NCBI GenBank assembly: GCA_018240595.1
Contig: JAFEFL010000064.1
Location: 124,001 to 188,000, forward strand
Source: Pseudomonadota bacterium
GTDB taxonomy: Bacteria; Pseudomonadota; Alphaproteobacteria; Rhizobiales; Xanthobacteraceae
Length of the DNA: 64,000 bases
Reading direction: 5' to 3'
The notes under the pieces are model-generated. The model was not told the origin of the DNA, made no database searches, and saw nothing but the letters and a program-made list of their open reading frames with translations. Numbering within the stretch: the stretch's first letter is position 1; each line of letters begins with the position of its first letter. Positions 17,729 through 25,771 of this stretch are shown here, piece after piece. A program made the position numbers and the translations under genes.

Positions 17729-18322
17729 TTAATTCCCCAGCGTTCCCTTGGTCGACGGCACTTCGTCCTTGGTGCGCTCGTCGATCGCAATAGCCGAGCG
17801 CAGACAGCGCGCCAGACCCTTGAAGCAGGACTCGGCGATATGATGGTCGTTGGTGCCATATAGGCACTCGACATGCAGCGTCACGCCGGCGTTCATGGCG
17901 AAAGCCTGGAACCACTCCTGTACCAGCTCGGTGTCGAACTGGCCGACCTTGTCGCGGCCGAACGCCGCCTTGAACACCAGGAACGGCCGGCCGGAAATGT
18001 CGAGCGCGACGCGGGTCAGCGTCTCGTCCATCGGCATGTGGACGTCGGCATAGCGGCCGATGCCCTTCATGTCGCCGAGCGCCTGCTTGACGGCCTGGCC
18101 GAGCGCGATGCCGACATCCTCGGCGGTGTGGTGGAAGTCGATATGCAGGTCGCCGACCGCCTTCACCGTCATGTCGATTCGCGAATGCCGCGCCAAGAGG
18201 TCGTGCATGTGGTCGAGGAAGCCGATGCCGGTCGCGACCGTCGAGCGGCCCTTGCCGTCGAGGTCGATCGTGACCTCGATGTCGGTTTCCTTGGTCTTGC
18301 GCTTGATGGTGGCGGTGCGCAT
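17729..18322 (-). CDS. hisB: Imidazoleglycerol-phosphate dehydratase
   Basis: Dehydrates IGP to imidazole-acetol phosphate; manganese enzyme. The monofunctional 197-residue form begins at ATG 18322 (MRTATIKRKTKETDIEV). Metal-binding motifs HHTAEDVG and DHHIAES and the conserved FLDHMHDLLARH are present. A longer open frame to 18670 is antisense to hslV and lacks family similarity. It is the promoter-proximal gene of the his/coaA minus-strand block and is divergent from hslV. Confidence 0.97.
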   Translation of the reverse strand: MRTATIKRKTKETDIEVTIDLDGKGRSTVATGIGFLDHMHDLLARHSRIDMTVKAVGDLHIDFHHTAEDVGIALGQAVKQALGDMKGIGRYADVHMPMDETLTRVALDISGRPFLVFKAAFGRDKVGQFDTELVQEWFQAFAMNAGVTLHVECLYGTNDHHIAESCFKGLARCLRSAIAIDERTKDEVPSTKGTLGN

Positions 18323-18385
18323 TTCGGCTAAATCCTCGTTTCGGCGGCCTTTTATCAGGGGCTGCGCAGTTATGCCACAGTCGCC

Positions 18386-18414
18386 CTTGCTGGTTTGCAA
18401 ACGCCGCCCGGCAT
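18386..18414 (+). promoter_or_regulatory. Possible heat-shock (RpoH-type) promoter of hslVU
   Basis: CTTGCT at 18386-18391 and CCCGGCAT at 18407-18414 are separated by 15 bases. They resemble the sigma-32 pattern CTTGAA / CCCCAT, and hslVU is normally heat-shock controlled. The match is partial, so this is only a candidate. Confidence 0.35.
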
Positions 18415-18449
18415 GCCTAGATGACGGAAATTGCAGGGGTAAACGCGTC

Positions 18450-19007
18450 ATGTCCTCCCACGAACCGCCGTCCTGGCACGGCACGACGATCCTGACGGTC
18501 CGCAAGGGCGGCACCGTGGTGATCGGCGGCGATGGCCAGGTCTCGATCGGCCAGACCATCGTCAAGGCCAACGCCAAAAAGGTCCGCAAGCTCGGCAAGG
18601 GCGACGTGATCGGCGGCTTCGCCGGCGCCACGGCAGACGCCTTCACCTTGTTCGAGCGCCTCGAATCCAAGCTCGAGCAATATCCCGGTCAGTTGCTGCG
18701 GGCCGCGGTCGAGCTCGCCAAGGACTGGCGCACCGACCGCTATTTGCGCCGGCTCGAGGCCATGATGATCGTCGCCGACGCCCAGGTGTCGCTGGTGCTG
18801 ACCGGCAACGGCGACGTGCTGGAGCCGGAGGCCGGCGTCGCCGGCATCGGTTCCGGCGGCAACTATGCGCTCGCCTCCGCCCGCGCTTTGCTCGACACCG
18901 GCGCCGATGCCGAAGCCATCGTGCGCAAGTCGCTCGAAATCGCCGCCGACATCTGCGTCTACACCAACCGCAACGTCACGATCGAATCGCTCAAGACAGC
19001 CGGATGA
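18450..19007 (+). CDS. hslV: ATP-dependent protease subunit HslV
   Basis: Proteolytic subunit of the HslUV (ClpYQ) chamber protease. The 185-residue product has an N-terminal propeptide ending at HG, exposing Thr12 (TTILTVRKGG) as the nucleophile. It then shows VVIGGDGQVS, GFAGATADAFTLFE and GIGSGGNYALAS. ATG 18450 follows AGGGG. The stop overlaps the start of a small acetyltransferase gene, which in turn overlaps hslU, making one tightly coupled unit. Confidence 0.98.
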   Translation: MSSHEPPSWHGTTILTVRKGGTVVIGGDGQVSIGQTIVKANAKKVRKLGKGDVIGGFAGATADAFTLFERLESKLEQYPGQLLRAAVELAKDWRTDRYLRRLEAMMIVADAQVSLVLTGNGDVLEPEAGVAGIGSGGNYALASARALLDTGADAEAIVRKSLEIAADICVYTNRNVTIESLKTAG

Positions 19008-19489
19008 CGCCAGCGCCCTACCAGTTTCGGCCGATGACCGAGGGCGATCTGACGCTGGTGCGCGGCTGGCTGAGCACACCGCATGTCGGCGAGTGGTGGC
19101 ATGACGCCGACGACTTCGAATTCGTCAGCGGCGATCTCGACCATCACGACATGGGCCAGTTCATCGTGTCGCACTCGGATCGGCCCTTCGCTTATCTGCA
19201 GTGCTACCGCATCGGCGAGTGGCATGACGGCTTCGGCCCGCAACCTTCCGGCACGCGCGGCCTCGATCAGTTCATCGCCGACAGTGAAATGCTCGGCCGC
19301 GGCCATGGCTCGGCATTCATCCGCGCCTTTAGCGACGGCCTCCTGCAGGCCGGCGCTCCCCGCATCGTTCTCGATCCCCAGCCCGGCAACGCCCGCGCGA
19401 TCCGGGCTTATGAAAAGGCCGGTTTCATGCGCATGCATGAAATCGATACCCCCGACGGCCGCGCTCTATTGATGGTACGTGACGCATGA
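19004..19489 (+). CDS. GNAT-family acetyltransferase between hslV and hslU
   Basis: A 161-residue GNAT protein resembling aminoglycoside 6'-N-acetyltransferase/AacA4-type folds: FRPMTEGDLTLVRGWL, then the acetyl-CoA loop LGRGHGSAFIRAF and NARAIRAYEKAGF near the C-terminus. The substrate is unknown; real aminoglycoside resistance is not implied. Start and stop each overlap the neighbouring protease genes by four bases (ATGA). A similar hslV-GNAT-hslU order is found in other Rhizobiales, hinting at co-expression under stress. Confidence 0.88.
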   Translation: MTPAPYQFRPMTEGDLTLVRGWLSTPHVGEWWHDADDFEFVSGDLDHHDMGQFIVSHSDRPFAYLQCYRIGEWHDGFGPQPSGTRGLDQFIADSEMLGRGHGSAFIRAFSDGLLQAGAPRIVLDPQPGNARAIRAYEKAGFMRMHEIDTPDGRALLMVRDA

Positions 19490-20793
19490 CCGACTTCTCC
19501 CCGCGCGAAATCGTTTCCGAACTCGACCGCTTCATCGTCGGCCAGCACGACGCCAAGCGCGCGGTCGCGATTGCGCTGCGCAACCGCTGGCGCCGCCAGC
19601 AGCTCGACGACAAGCTGCGCGAGGAAGTGCTCCCGAAGAACATTTTGATGATCGGGCCGACCGGCGTCGGCAAGACCGAGATTTCGCGCCGCCTCGCGAA
19701 GCTCGCCGGCGCGCCGTTTCTCAAGGTCGAAGCCACCAAATTCACAGAGGTCGGCTATGTTGGCCGCGACGTCGAGCAGATCATTCGCGATCTGGTCGAG
19801 ATCGCCATTGCATTGACCCGCGAAAAGCGCCGCAAGGACGTGCAGGTGCGCGCCGAACAGGCGGCCGAAGAGCGCGTGCTCGACGCGCTGGTCGGGCCCG
19901 GCTCCGGACCGTCGACCCGCGAGAGCTTCCGCAAGAAGCTGCGCAACGGCGAGCTCAACGATAAGGAGATCGAGATCGAAGTGCAGGCTGGCGGCCAGGG
20001 CATGCCGATGTTCGAAATTCCCGGCATGCCCGGCGCGCAGATGGGCGCCATCAATATCGGCGACATCTTCGGCAAGATGGGCGGCGGCCGTACCAAGACA
20101 CGCCGCGTCACCGTTGAGGAATCGCATTCGATCCTGCTCAACGAGGAATCGGACAAGCTGCTCGACAACGAGCAGCTGGTTCAGGAAGCGGTGCGCGCCG
20201 TCGAGCAGAACGGCATCGTGTTTCTCGACGAGATCGATAAGATCGCCGGCAGCGAACGCCGCGGCGGCGCCGATGTGTCGCGCGAGGGCGTGCAGCGCGA
20301 CCTGCTGCCGCTGATCGAAGGCACCACCGTCAACACCAAGCACGGCCCGGTGAAGACTGACCACATCCTGTTCATCGCCTCCGGCGCCTTCCACATTTCG
20401 AAGCCGTCGGATCTGCTGCCCGAGCTGCAGGGCCGCCTGCCGATCCGCGTGGAACTGAAGGCGCTGACGCGCGACGACTTCCGCCGCATCCTCACCGAGC
20501 CGGAAGCGTCGCTGATCAAACAGTATGTGGCGCTGCTGGCCACCGAAGGCGTCACCCTCGATTTCTCCGAGGACGCCATCGACGCGATTGCCGACGTTGC
20601 TGTTTCGGTCAACGGCTCGATCGAGAACATCGGCGCTCGCCGTCTGCAGACGGTGATGGAGCGAATCCTCGACGATATTTCCTTCGCCGCCACCGACCGC
20701 GCCGGCGAGACGGTGCGCATCGACGCCGCCTATGTCGAGAAGCACATCGGCGACCTGGCCAAGAACGCGGACTTGTCCCGGTTCATCCTGTAG
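19486..20793 (+). CDS. hslU: HslU ATPase of the HslUV protease
   Basis: AAA+ unfoldase that feeds HslV. The 435-residue product begins with SPREIVSELDRFIVGQ, has Walker A GPTGVGKTE, the pore motif region EVGYVGRDVE, a normal I domain, Walker B GIVFLDEIDKIA, and sensor-2 region GARRLQTVMERIL. It ends DLSRFIL, the conserved C-terminal tail that docks into HslV. The ATG overlaps the preceding gene. Confidence 0.98.
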   Translation: MTDFSPREIVSELDRFIVGQHDAKRAVAIALRNRWRRQQLDDKLREEVLPKNILMIGPTGVGKTEISRRLAKLAGAPFLKVEATKFTEVGYVGRDVEQIIRDLVEIAIALTREKRRKDVQVRAEQAAEERVLDALVGPGSGPSTRESFRKKLRNGELNDKEIEIEVQAGGQGMPMFEIPGMPGAQMGAINIGDIFGKMGGGRTKTRRVTVEESHSILLNEESDKLLDNEQLVQEAVRAVEQNGIVFLDEIDKIAGSERRGGADVSREGVQRDLLPLIEGTTVNTKHGPVKTDHILFIASGAFHISKPSDLLPELQGRLPIRVELKALTRDDFRRILTEPEASLIKQYVALLATEGVTLDFSEDAIDAIADVAVSVNGSIENIGARRLQTVMERILDDISFAATDRAGETVRIDAAYVEKHIGDLAKNADLSRFIL

Positions 20794-20845
20794 TCCGGCC
20801 GGCCCCGCCCCCGCCCCCGCCCGTCCACGCCATCGGCCCCGCGGA

Positions 20846-20860
20846 CCGCCCTTCGGGCGG
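20846..20860 (+). terminator. Hairpin after hslU
   Basis: CCGCCC-TTC-GGGCGG forms a perfect six-base stem in the GC-rich stretch after hslU. There is no T-run, so it may only be a weak or Rho-assisted end. The preceding 20806-20830 stretch is a run of C-rich GCCCCC units. Confidence 0.35.
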
Positions 20861-20968
20861 CCGGCGCGGTGCGATGTGTTTAATTTATCGCTACAATTAG
20901 CGGTTGCGGTAGCACCGAACCTTTACGGCTATCGTGTAGGAATAAATATTAAGTGGGGAGCTTGGGCC

Positions 20969-21706
20969 ATGGCCGCGGGCAGCCGGGGCAAGAGGGACAC
21001 CGATACGACGGCGGAGCGCACGTCGCCTGGCGCGCATCTCAGGGCCGAGCTCAGACGCCTCGGCCTCGATCAGGTGGCGGTCAGCAAGGCGACCGGCGTG
21101 TCACGCCAGTCGGTCAACAACATCATCAACGGACGCCAGCCGATTTCGCGGGCCATGGCCGGGAAACTCGGCCGCCTGACCGGACACGGTTCGGATTACT
21201 GGCTCAGCGAGTGGTTCGGCAAGAAACGCGCGCCGGACCGGGGGGGCGGTGCGAGTCCGCTGGTGAACCACCAGATCGCGCGCGCGGTCCGGAGCGGCAT
21301 CATCGCCATCGACCCTTTCGTAGCGGCGCATTTGCGCACGGCCTCGATCGAATTGACGCTTGGCGACGAGATCGTCATCGGCGCCCGGACGATCGACCTT
21401 GGCCGCGCCAGGCATGTGAGCCTCGAGCCCGGCGTGGCGTTGCGGGGCTCGACCGTCGAACTCATCGAATTGCCCAACGACCATCTCGGCCGATTCGGCG
21501 CCGTCGCGCGGCTGACCGCCGGCAGCGTCATCCTCTCGGGCGATCTTCAGGTCGAGCCGGGTTACAGGGGACCGGTGCGCTTCGTCCTGTTCAACGCCGG
21601 CCACGCACCGTTTCCGCTGCGGCCCGGCGAGACCATCGGCACCCTGGAGATCCTGTCGCTCGCGGCGAGCGCCGAGCAGCCGGAGGTTGTGTCAAAGAAA
21701 GTATAA
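20969..21706 (+). CDS. HigA-like HTH protein fused to a dCTP deaminase/dUTPase-like domain
   Basis: A 245-residue two-domain protein. Residues 20-80 are an XRE/HigA-type HTH (VSRQSVNNIINGRQPISRAM, ending DYWLSEWF). Residues 97-233 resemble dCTP deaminase: VNHQIARAVRSGIIAIDPF, SIELTLGDE, EPGYRGPVRFVLFNAG and FPLRPGETIGTLE. In alignment with E. coli Dcd the catalytic Glu of LEFYNSG falls on Val206 (FVLFNAG), and the RSSLARLG loop is altered, so deamination is unlikely. A nucleotide-sensing or structural role is possible (inference). ATG 20969 follows GGGGAG. A palindrome overlaps its stop. The alternative is an unrelated jelly-roll that merely resembles Dcd. Confidence 0.75.
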   Translation: MAAGSRGKRDTDTTAERTSPGAHLRAELRRLGLDQVAVSKATGVSRQSVNNIINGRQPISRAMAGKLGRLTGHGSDYWLSEWFGKKRAPDRGGGASPLVNHQIARAVRSGIIAIDPFVAAHLRTASIELTLGDEIVIGARTIDLGRARHVSLEPGVALRGSTVELIELPNDHLGRFGAVARLTAGSVILSGDLQVEPGYRGPVRFVLFNAGHAPFPLRPGETIGTLEILSLAASAEQPEVVSKKV

Positions 21707-21721
21707 AATTTTCTTGACACA
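21688..21721. promoter_or_regulatory. Inverted repeat overlapping a promoter and the HTH gene's stop
   Basis: TGTGTCAA (21688-21695) and TTGACACA (21714-21721) are perfect 8-base arms 18 bases apart; partial symmetry (AGAAA / TTTTCT) continues inward. TTGACA of the right arm could be a -35 box, with a CATATA/TATACT -10 near 21738-21745, driving the small ORF downstream. The stop codon of the HTH-Dcd-like gene lies inside the loop. It is a natural operator candidate for that HTH protein. Confidence 0.55.
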
Positions 21722-21791
21722 TTGTAAGGCGCATCTTCATATACTCATGGTTGTAAATGAGGACGGCCAAACCGTGGGGGGATTGGACGAG

Positions 21792-21986
21792 ATGCGGGTC
21801 GGGAAGCGTGACAAGACCAGGCCGGACGCCGGAAGCGGCACCAGCCATCCGCGGCGCCGGGAAATCGAAGCCGATGTCCTCGAGATCTGGATCGGGGTAT
21901 CGCGGCTGATGGCGCGCCTGACGGAAACGGATCCGCCGCCCGTCCGCGGCAAGTCGAGGCCGCGCGGCGCGGCCGTGTCGAAATAG
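21792..21986 (+). CDS. Small basic protein downstream of the HTH-Dcd-like gene, unrecognised
   Basis: A 64-residue ORF (MRVGKRDKTRPDAGSG..., then EIEADVLEIWIGVSRLMARL) with a predicted helix in its centre. ATG 21792 has GGGGGG upstream; a longer form from ATG 21747 (79 residues) would start about where transcription from the nearby promoter begins. No family recognised. Its placement behind a dedicated promoter/palindrome makes it a possible partner of the HTH protein. Confidence 0.4.
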   Translation: MRVGKRDKTRPDAGSGTSHPRRREIEADVLEIWIGVSRLMARLTETDPPPVRGKSRPRGAAVSK

Positions 21987-22008
21987 CCGGCACTGCGGCC
22001 GGCGCGGC

Positions 22009-22326
22009 CTATTCCTTGATCGTCGTCGTCGGATCGGTCAGCGCCACCGGGTCCGATGCCGGGAAGGTTTCGACGAGCCCTTCGTCAAGTTCGCGCTCGA
22101 CGACAGCTTTCGGCGCCGGCTTCGGTGCCGGTGTTCTCGAGACGGCTTTCTTCTTCGCCGTCTTCCTTGCTCCCTTCGTCCGGGCCTTCTTCACCGCCGC
22201 TCGCTTGGCACGGCTGGTTTTCCGCGCCGGCTTTTTCCGCGCCGAAACGCGCGACTTCGCTTTGACCTTCGTCCTCGCCTTGGTCTTGGCCTTGGTCCTG
22301 GTTTTCTTCTTCGCTTTACGGGCCAT
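22009..22326 (-). CDS. Lysine/arginine-rich histone H1-like small protein
   Basis: A 105-residue protein whose first 75 residues are almost all Lys, Arg, Ala and Thr in KTKxK-type repeats, like bacterial histone-H1 mimics. It ends in an acidic tail with ETFPASDPVA, a motif seen at the C-terminus of many short alphaproteobacterial proteins. Nucleic-acid binding is likely, but the exact role is unknown. ATG 22326 follows AAGGGG. It lies 26 bases downstream of the Smr-domain gene. Confidence 0.75.
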   Translation of the reverse strand: MARKAKKKTRTKAKTKARTKVKAKSRVSARKKPARKTSRAKRAAVKKARTKGARKTAKKKAVSRTPAPKPAPKAVVERELDEGLVETFPASDPVALTDPTTTIKE

Positions 22327-22352
22327 GAATGATCCCCTTGCCTTGCCGGCGC

Positions 22353-22928
22353 TCAAGCCTTGGCGCGGCGAACGCGGACATAAAGCGCGCCTTCGCCGCC
22401 ATGCGCGATGTGGGCATCTTCGAAGCCGATAACATACGCGCGAAACTCGGGAAGCGACAGCCATTGCGGCACCTGACGGCGTAGCACGCCGCGCTCGCGG
22501 CCGCTGTCATCGAAGTGAGTGGCCCTGGCCGCGCCCTTGCCGGTGATCACCAGCACCAACCGGGCGTCGCGGCTGCTCGCCGTCCGCAGAAACCGCAGCA
22601 GCGCGTGATGCGCCTCACTCTGCGTCAGACCGTGCAGATCGAGCCGGGCGTCGATGTCCTGCTTGCCGCGGGCGAGGCTACGCTTGGCGCGCCGCGTCAG
22701 CGAAGGCGCGATCGGCGCCGGTTTCGGCGGCGACGGGGGAACGATCTTCGGCTCACCGGGCCTGACCTTCACACTGGCGCGCGGCTTCGGTGGCACGACC
22801 GGTGCGGCGACCTCGTCATCTGCCGCGGCCGGCTCGCCCGGCCGCAGAGGCTTCATGGTCTTGGTGATCGTCGACCAGAGAACGCGTTCCTCGTAACTGA
22901 GAACGCGGCGTTTGCCGTCTCGGCTCAT
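22353..22928 (-). CDS. Smr (MutS2 C-terminal) domain protein
   Basis: A 191-residue protein: a proline-rich disordered N-terminal half, then an Smr domain from about residue 90 with ARLDLHGLTQSEAHHALLRFL, VLVITGKG and YVRVRR. Smr domains can be nicking endonucleases or RNA-binding modules; the LDxHG motif is intact. Its placement directly behind mltA and timA is conserved in Rhizobiales. The start lies 12 bases after the mltA stop. Confidence 0.92.
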   Translation of the reverse strand: MSRDGKRRVLSYEERVLWSTITKTMKPLRPGEPAAADDEVAAPVVPPKPRASVKVRPGEPKIVPPSPPKPAPIAPSLTRRAKRSLARGKQDIDARLDLHGLTQSEAHHALLRFLRTASSRDARLVLVITGKGAARATHFDDSGRERGVLRRQVPQWLSLPEFRAYVIGFEDAHIAHGGEGALYVRVRRAKA

Positions 22929-22940
22929 GGGATCGAGCCG

Positions 22941-24194
22941 TCAGAGATGCGTGCCGTCGGCGACGACGGCCTTCGGCCGCGGTCTCGGCAAAGGCACGGT
23001 GGCGGCGGCTTCTGCTTCGCCCTTCACCGTCACGTCCTTCGGCACCAGCATGACGAACTTGCCGAACTGCTTGATCCGGCCGGCGATCGACGGAATGTCC
23101 GGTCCGTGGCCGAAATAAATGTCCGCGCGCGCCGCGCCGCGGATGGCGGAGCCGGTGTCCTGCGCAATCATCAGACGCTGGAACGAGTCTTCCGGCACGT
23201 CGCTCTTGAGCGGCAGCTTGGCGTCGATCCACACCGGCGTTCCATAGATATGTTGCGACGGATCGACGGCGATGGAGCGGCCCGGCGTCAGCTGGATGCC
23301 CTGAGCGCCGAGGCATTCCTCGTGCGGCTCCAGCGTCGTCTTCGAGAAGAAGACATAGGAGCGGTTCTTCTCGCGCAACGCCTGCCCTTCGTCGGGATTG
23401 GCTTCCATGTACTCGCGGATCTTGTCCATCGACATTTCTTGTGGCGTGTAAACGCCCTGATCGATCAGGATGCGGCCGACCGGCGTGTAAGGCTTGCCGT
23501 TGCTGGCGATGTAGTTGAGCCGCATCAGCGCGCCGTCGGTCAGCTTGACGCGCGTTGAGCCCTGGATTTGCGCGAAGAAGGCATCGACCGGGTTTCTCAC
23601 CCAGCAGATCTCGAGGCCCTTGCCGTTGAGCGCGCCCTTCTCGATATCGGTGCGGTCGTATTGAGCGAACACCGTGCTCTTCTTCCCGGCGAACTTCGCG
23701 GGCACGCCGTAGAGCGGCACCGAATACTCCGCGGTCTTGACGCGCGAGCCGATTACCTCGGGCTCGTAGTAGCCGGTATAGAAGCCGTCGGCGCCGGTGT
23801 AATAGCCGTAGGTCTTCATCTCCGGCAGAATGCGGACCGGCTTGAAATTGTCCTCGAAGAACTTGCGCGCCGACTCATTGTCGATGCTGCCGCCGGCCGC
23901 GACCACCGTGGCACTGCGGCAGGCGTTGTACAGCCCGCCATAGACGGGGCGCGCCTTGCGCATCGCCGGGGTGGCGTTGAGGATCGCGCCGCAGCTCTTG
24001 AGATAAGCAGCGAAGGCCGCCGCCTGGTTATCGGCTTTCCAGCCGTCAAGCTTGTCGAAGCTCAGGGCCTCGACCTGGGCGTTGCGAAATTTCATCGGCT
24101 GCGCCGTGGCAGCGCTGGCAGCTGCCGCTGCAAGGCCAAGCGAAAAACCAACCGCGACAAGACTACGGAATCGGCCGGCCGCATTTCGCGCCAT
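22941..24194 (-). CDS. mltA: Membrane-bound lytic murein transglycosylase A family
   Basis: Cleaves glycan strands of peptidoglycan, forming 1,6-anhydromuramyl ends. The 417-residue product has a signal peptide (FRSLVAVGFSLGLAAAAASA) but no lipobox Cys, so it is probably soluble periplasmic rather than lipid-anchored as in E. coli. MltA core motifs are GFYTGYYEPEV, VFAQYDRTDI and the 3D-domain catalytic region AQDTGSAIRGAARADIYFG. It lies between timA and the Smr gene with gaps of 3 and 12 bases. Confidence 0.95.
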   Translation of the reverse strand: MARNAAGRFRSLVAVGFSLGLAAAAASAATAQPMKFRNAQVEALSFDKLDGWKADNQAAAFAAYLKSCGAILNATPAMRKARPVYGGLYNACRSATVVAAGGSIDNESARKFFEDNFKPVRILPEMKTYGYYTGADGFYTGYYEPEVIGSRVKTAEYSVPLYGVPAKFAGKKSTVFAQYDRTDIEKGALNGKGLEICWVRNPVDAFFAQIQGSTRVKLTDGALMRLNYIASNGKPYTPVGRILIDQGVYTPQEMSMDKIREYMEANPDEGQALREKNRSYVFFSKTTLEPHEECLGAQGIQLTPGRSIAVDPSQHIYGTPVWIDAKLPLKSDVPEDSFQRLMIAQDTGSAIRGAARADIYFGHGPDIPSIAGRIKQFGKFVMLVPKDVTVKGEAEAAATVPLPRPRPKAVVADGTHL

Positions 24195-24197
24195 TCG

Positions 24198-24917
24198 TTA
24201 TTGCCCGGCTTCGGTTGCGACCAGTTTCCAGTTCGGATCGCGCGAGGCTACGTCGCGCGCGAACGTCCACACATCGGTGACGTCGGTGACGCTTTCTGCA
24301 TTGCCGTCGATCACCTCGCCAGCCTTGTTGCGCGTGACCGAGACCAGCTTCGACAGGAAACGAACGGTGAGTTGCGCGCTGCGGCCCCTCACCTCGGCAT
24401 TGGTGATCGTCGCCTTGTCGATCGACACGAAGCGGCTTTCGACCACGTCGCCGCGCTTCTCGCGCTCGGTAATGGCGCCGTCGAAGCCGTCATAGACTTC
24501 GCGCGACAACAGATTGCGCAACGAGCGCCGGTCGCCTTCGGCATAAGCGGTGACGATCATCTCATAGGCGGCGCGGGCGCCGGTCAGGAAGTGGTTGGCG
24601 TCGAAGGTGTTGTCGGCCGCCAAAACGGCGTCGAGGCCCGCGGCCAGAGGCGTGCCCGGTTCGGCGACGCCCTTCCAGCGCTCGGCCGGCGAGACGGCGG
24701 CGGCCTCGTCGACCTTCTTGGCCGCGTTCTCACCTGTCCGGTTCGGAATCTGTACGACGTTGTCGGTGGCCGGGCGCGCCGGCTCGCGCGCGGCATAGGG
24801 ATCGTACGGCGGCCGCTCCCGGCCGGTGCGTTGTCCCAGCACGCTGCGCAACCGCAGGAATATGAACACCGCGAGCGCCAGGAAGATGATGGTGTAGATG
24901 TCGAACACGTCTTGCAT
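24198..24917 (-). CDS. timA: Tim44-like inner membrane protein
   Basis: A 239-residue bacterial homologue of mitochondrial Tim44 (called TimA in Caulobacter). One N-terminal membrane helix (IIFLALAVFIFLRLRSVLG) is followed by a disordered linker and the Tim44 domain (DANHFLTGARAAYEMIVTAYAEGDRRSLRNLL ... VWTFARD). It is thought to act at the inner membrane; the exact role in bacteria is unsettled. It is first gene of the timA-mltA-smr unit and divergent from fxsA. Confidence 0.93.
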   Translation of the reverse strand: MQDVFDIYTIIFLALAVFIFLRLRSVLGQRTGRERPPYDPYAAREPARPATDNVVQIPNRTGENAAKKVDEAAAVSPAERWKGVAEPGTPLAAGLDAVLAADNTFDANHFLTGARAAYEMIVTAYAEGDRRSLRNLLSREVYDGFDGAITEREKRGDVVESRFVSIDKATITNAEVRGRSAQLTVRFLSKLVSVTRNKAGEVIDGNAESVTDVTDVWTFARDVASRDPNWKLVATEAGQ

Positions 24918-25135
24918 TCTTTCGGCTACCGTACCGGTGGGAGGTTCGATTCCGGCCTCTGGGTCGGAATCACCCGCGAGACGGCGTAGCGATTGGTCCC
25001 ACCCTACCTATTTAAGCTGACGGATGCGCCGATCCAATGGCTTAGCGCCGCTTGATCGGCGCCGGTCGGACCTTCGCAAACCTTAAACGATCGGGGCGCA
25101 TAGGCCAATATCGCCAGCCGATCGGAGGAATCCCG

Positions 25136-25624
25136 ATGAATGTGGCAAAATGGCTGTTGCTCGGCCTCCTGGCGCTGCCGATGGCCGAATTGGCGGCTTT
25201 TATTGCCGTCGCTGCGGTCTATGGCTTCGCGCTCGCCCTGCTGCTGCTGGTGGCCGGCTCGGTGGCTGGCGGGCTCATTTTGCGCCACGCCGGTGGTCAG
25301 CACATCGCTCGCATGCGGGTCGCCATGCAGGACAGCTTCAACCACAACAATTTCTCGGCATTGCGCGCCGACGGTACTGGCGGGCTGACCCTTCTGGGCG
25401 GTTTTCTGCTGGCGGTACCGGGATTTATTACCGACGTCATGGGTCTTCTGGTGCTCCTGGTTCCGCTCTGGGCGCGCCTCGGTGAGGCGCTTGGCCGCAG
25501 GCCGCCACAGCAGCGGGCAGACGGCGTTGTCGATCTCGAACCGGAGCAGTGGCGTCGGGTCGATGATCCCGCCCTGCCCCGCCATCCCACCGGCGACAGC
25601 ACTGGCGAGGGCCTGCGTCACTGA
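25136..25624 (+). CDS. fxsA: FxsA family membrane protein
   Basis: A 162-residue inner-membrane protein with four hydrophobic stretches (LLLGLLALPMAELAAFIAVA; ALLLLVAGSVAGG; FLLAVPGFITDVMGLLVLLVP). The pattern GLTLLGGFLLAVPGFITD is diagnostic of FxsA, which in E. coli eases F-plasmid exclusion of phage T7. ATG 25136 follows GGAGGAA at an ideal distance. The timA/fxsA/secB order is common in alphaproteobacteria. Confidence 0.93.
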   Translation: MNVAKWLLLGLLALPMAELAAFIAVAAVYGFALALLLLVAGSVAGGLILRHAGGQHIARMRVAMQDSFNHNNFSALRADGTGGLTLLGGFLLAVPGFITDVMGLLVLLVPLWARLGEALGRRPPQQRADGVVDLEPEQWRRVDDPALPRHPTGDSTGEGLRH

Positions 25625-25771
25625 CCCGACTTATGGACGACCGCGGCTTCCACCGTGCATTTACGATGTCGCGCGACGTCGGCCTCACCGACACAACCGC
25701 AACCCCCGTTGTTCTTGTTCCCCCAAAATGGCCGTGTTAGCCAACCGCCGCGTACACAGAGGATGTAGTTC

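Noticed and set aside
18323..18670. Long N-terminal extension of hisB (to 18670)
   Set aside because: It is antisense to hslV and has no HisB similarity; ATG 18322 gives the normal N-terminus.
19004..19489. Aminoglycoside-resistance gene
   Set aside because: GNAT fold similarity alone does not show resistance, and the gene is embedded in the hslVU operon.
24935..24990. tRNA-like T-loop sequence (GGTTCGATTCC) upstream of timA
   Set aside because: No acceptor, D or anticodon stems could be paired around it; taken as chance.
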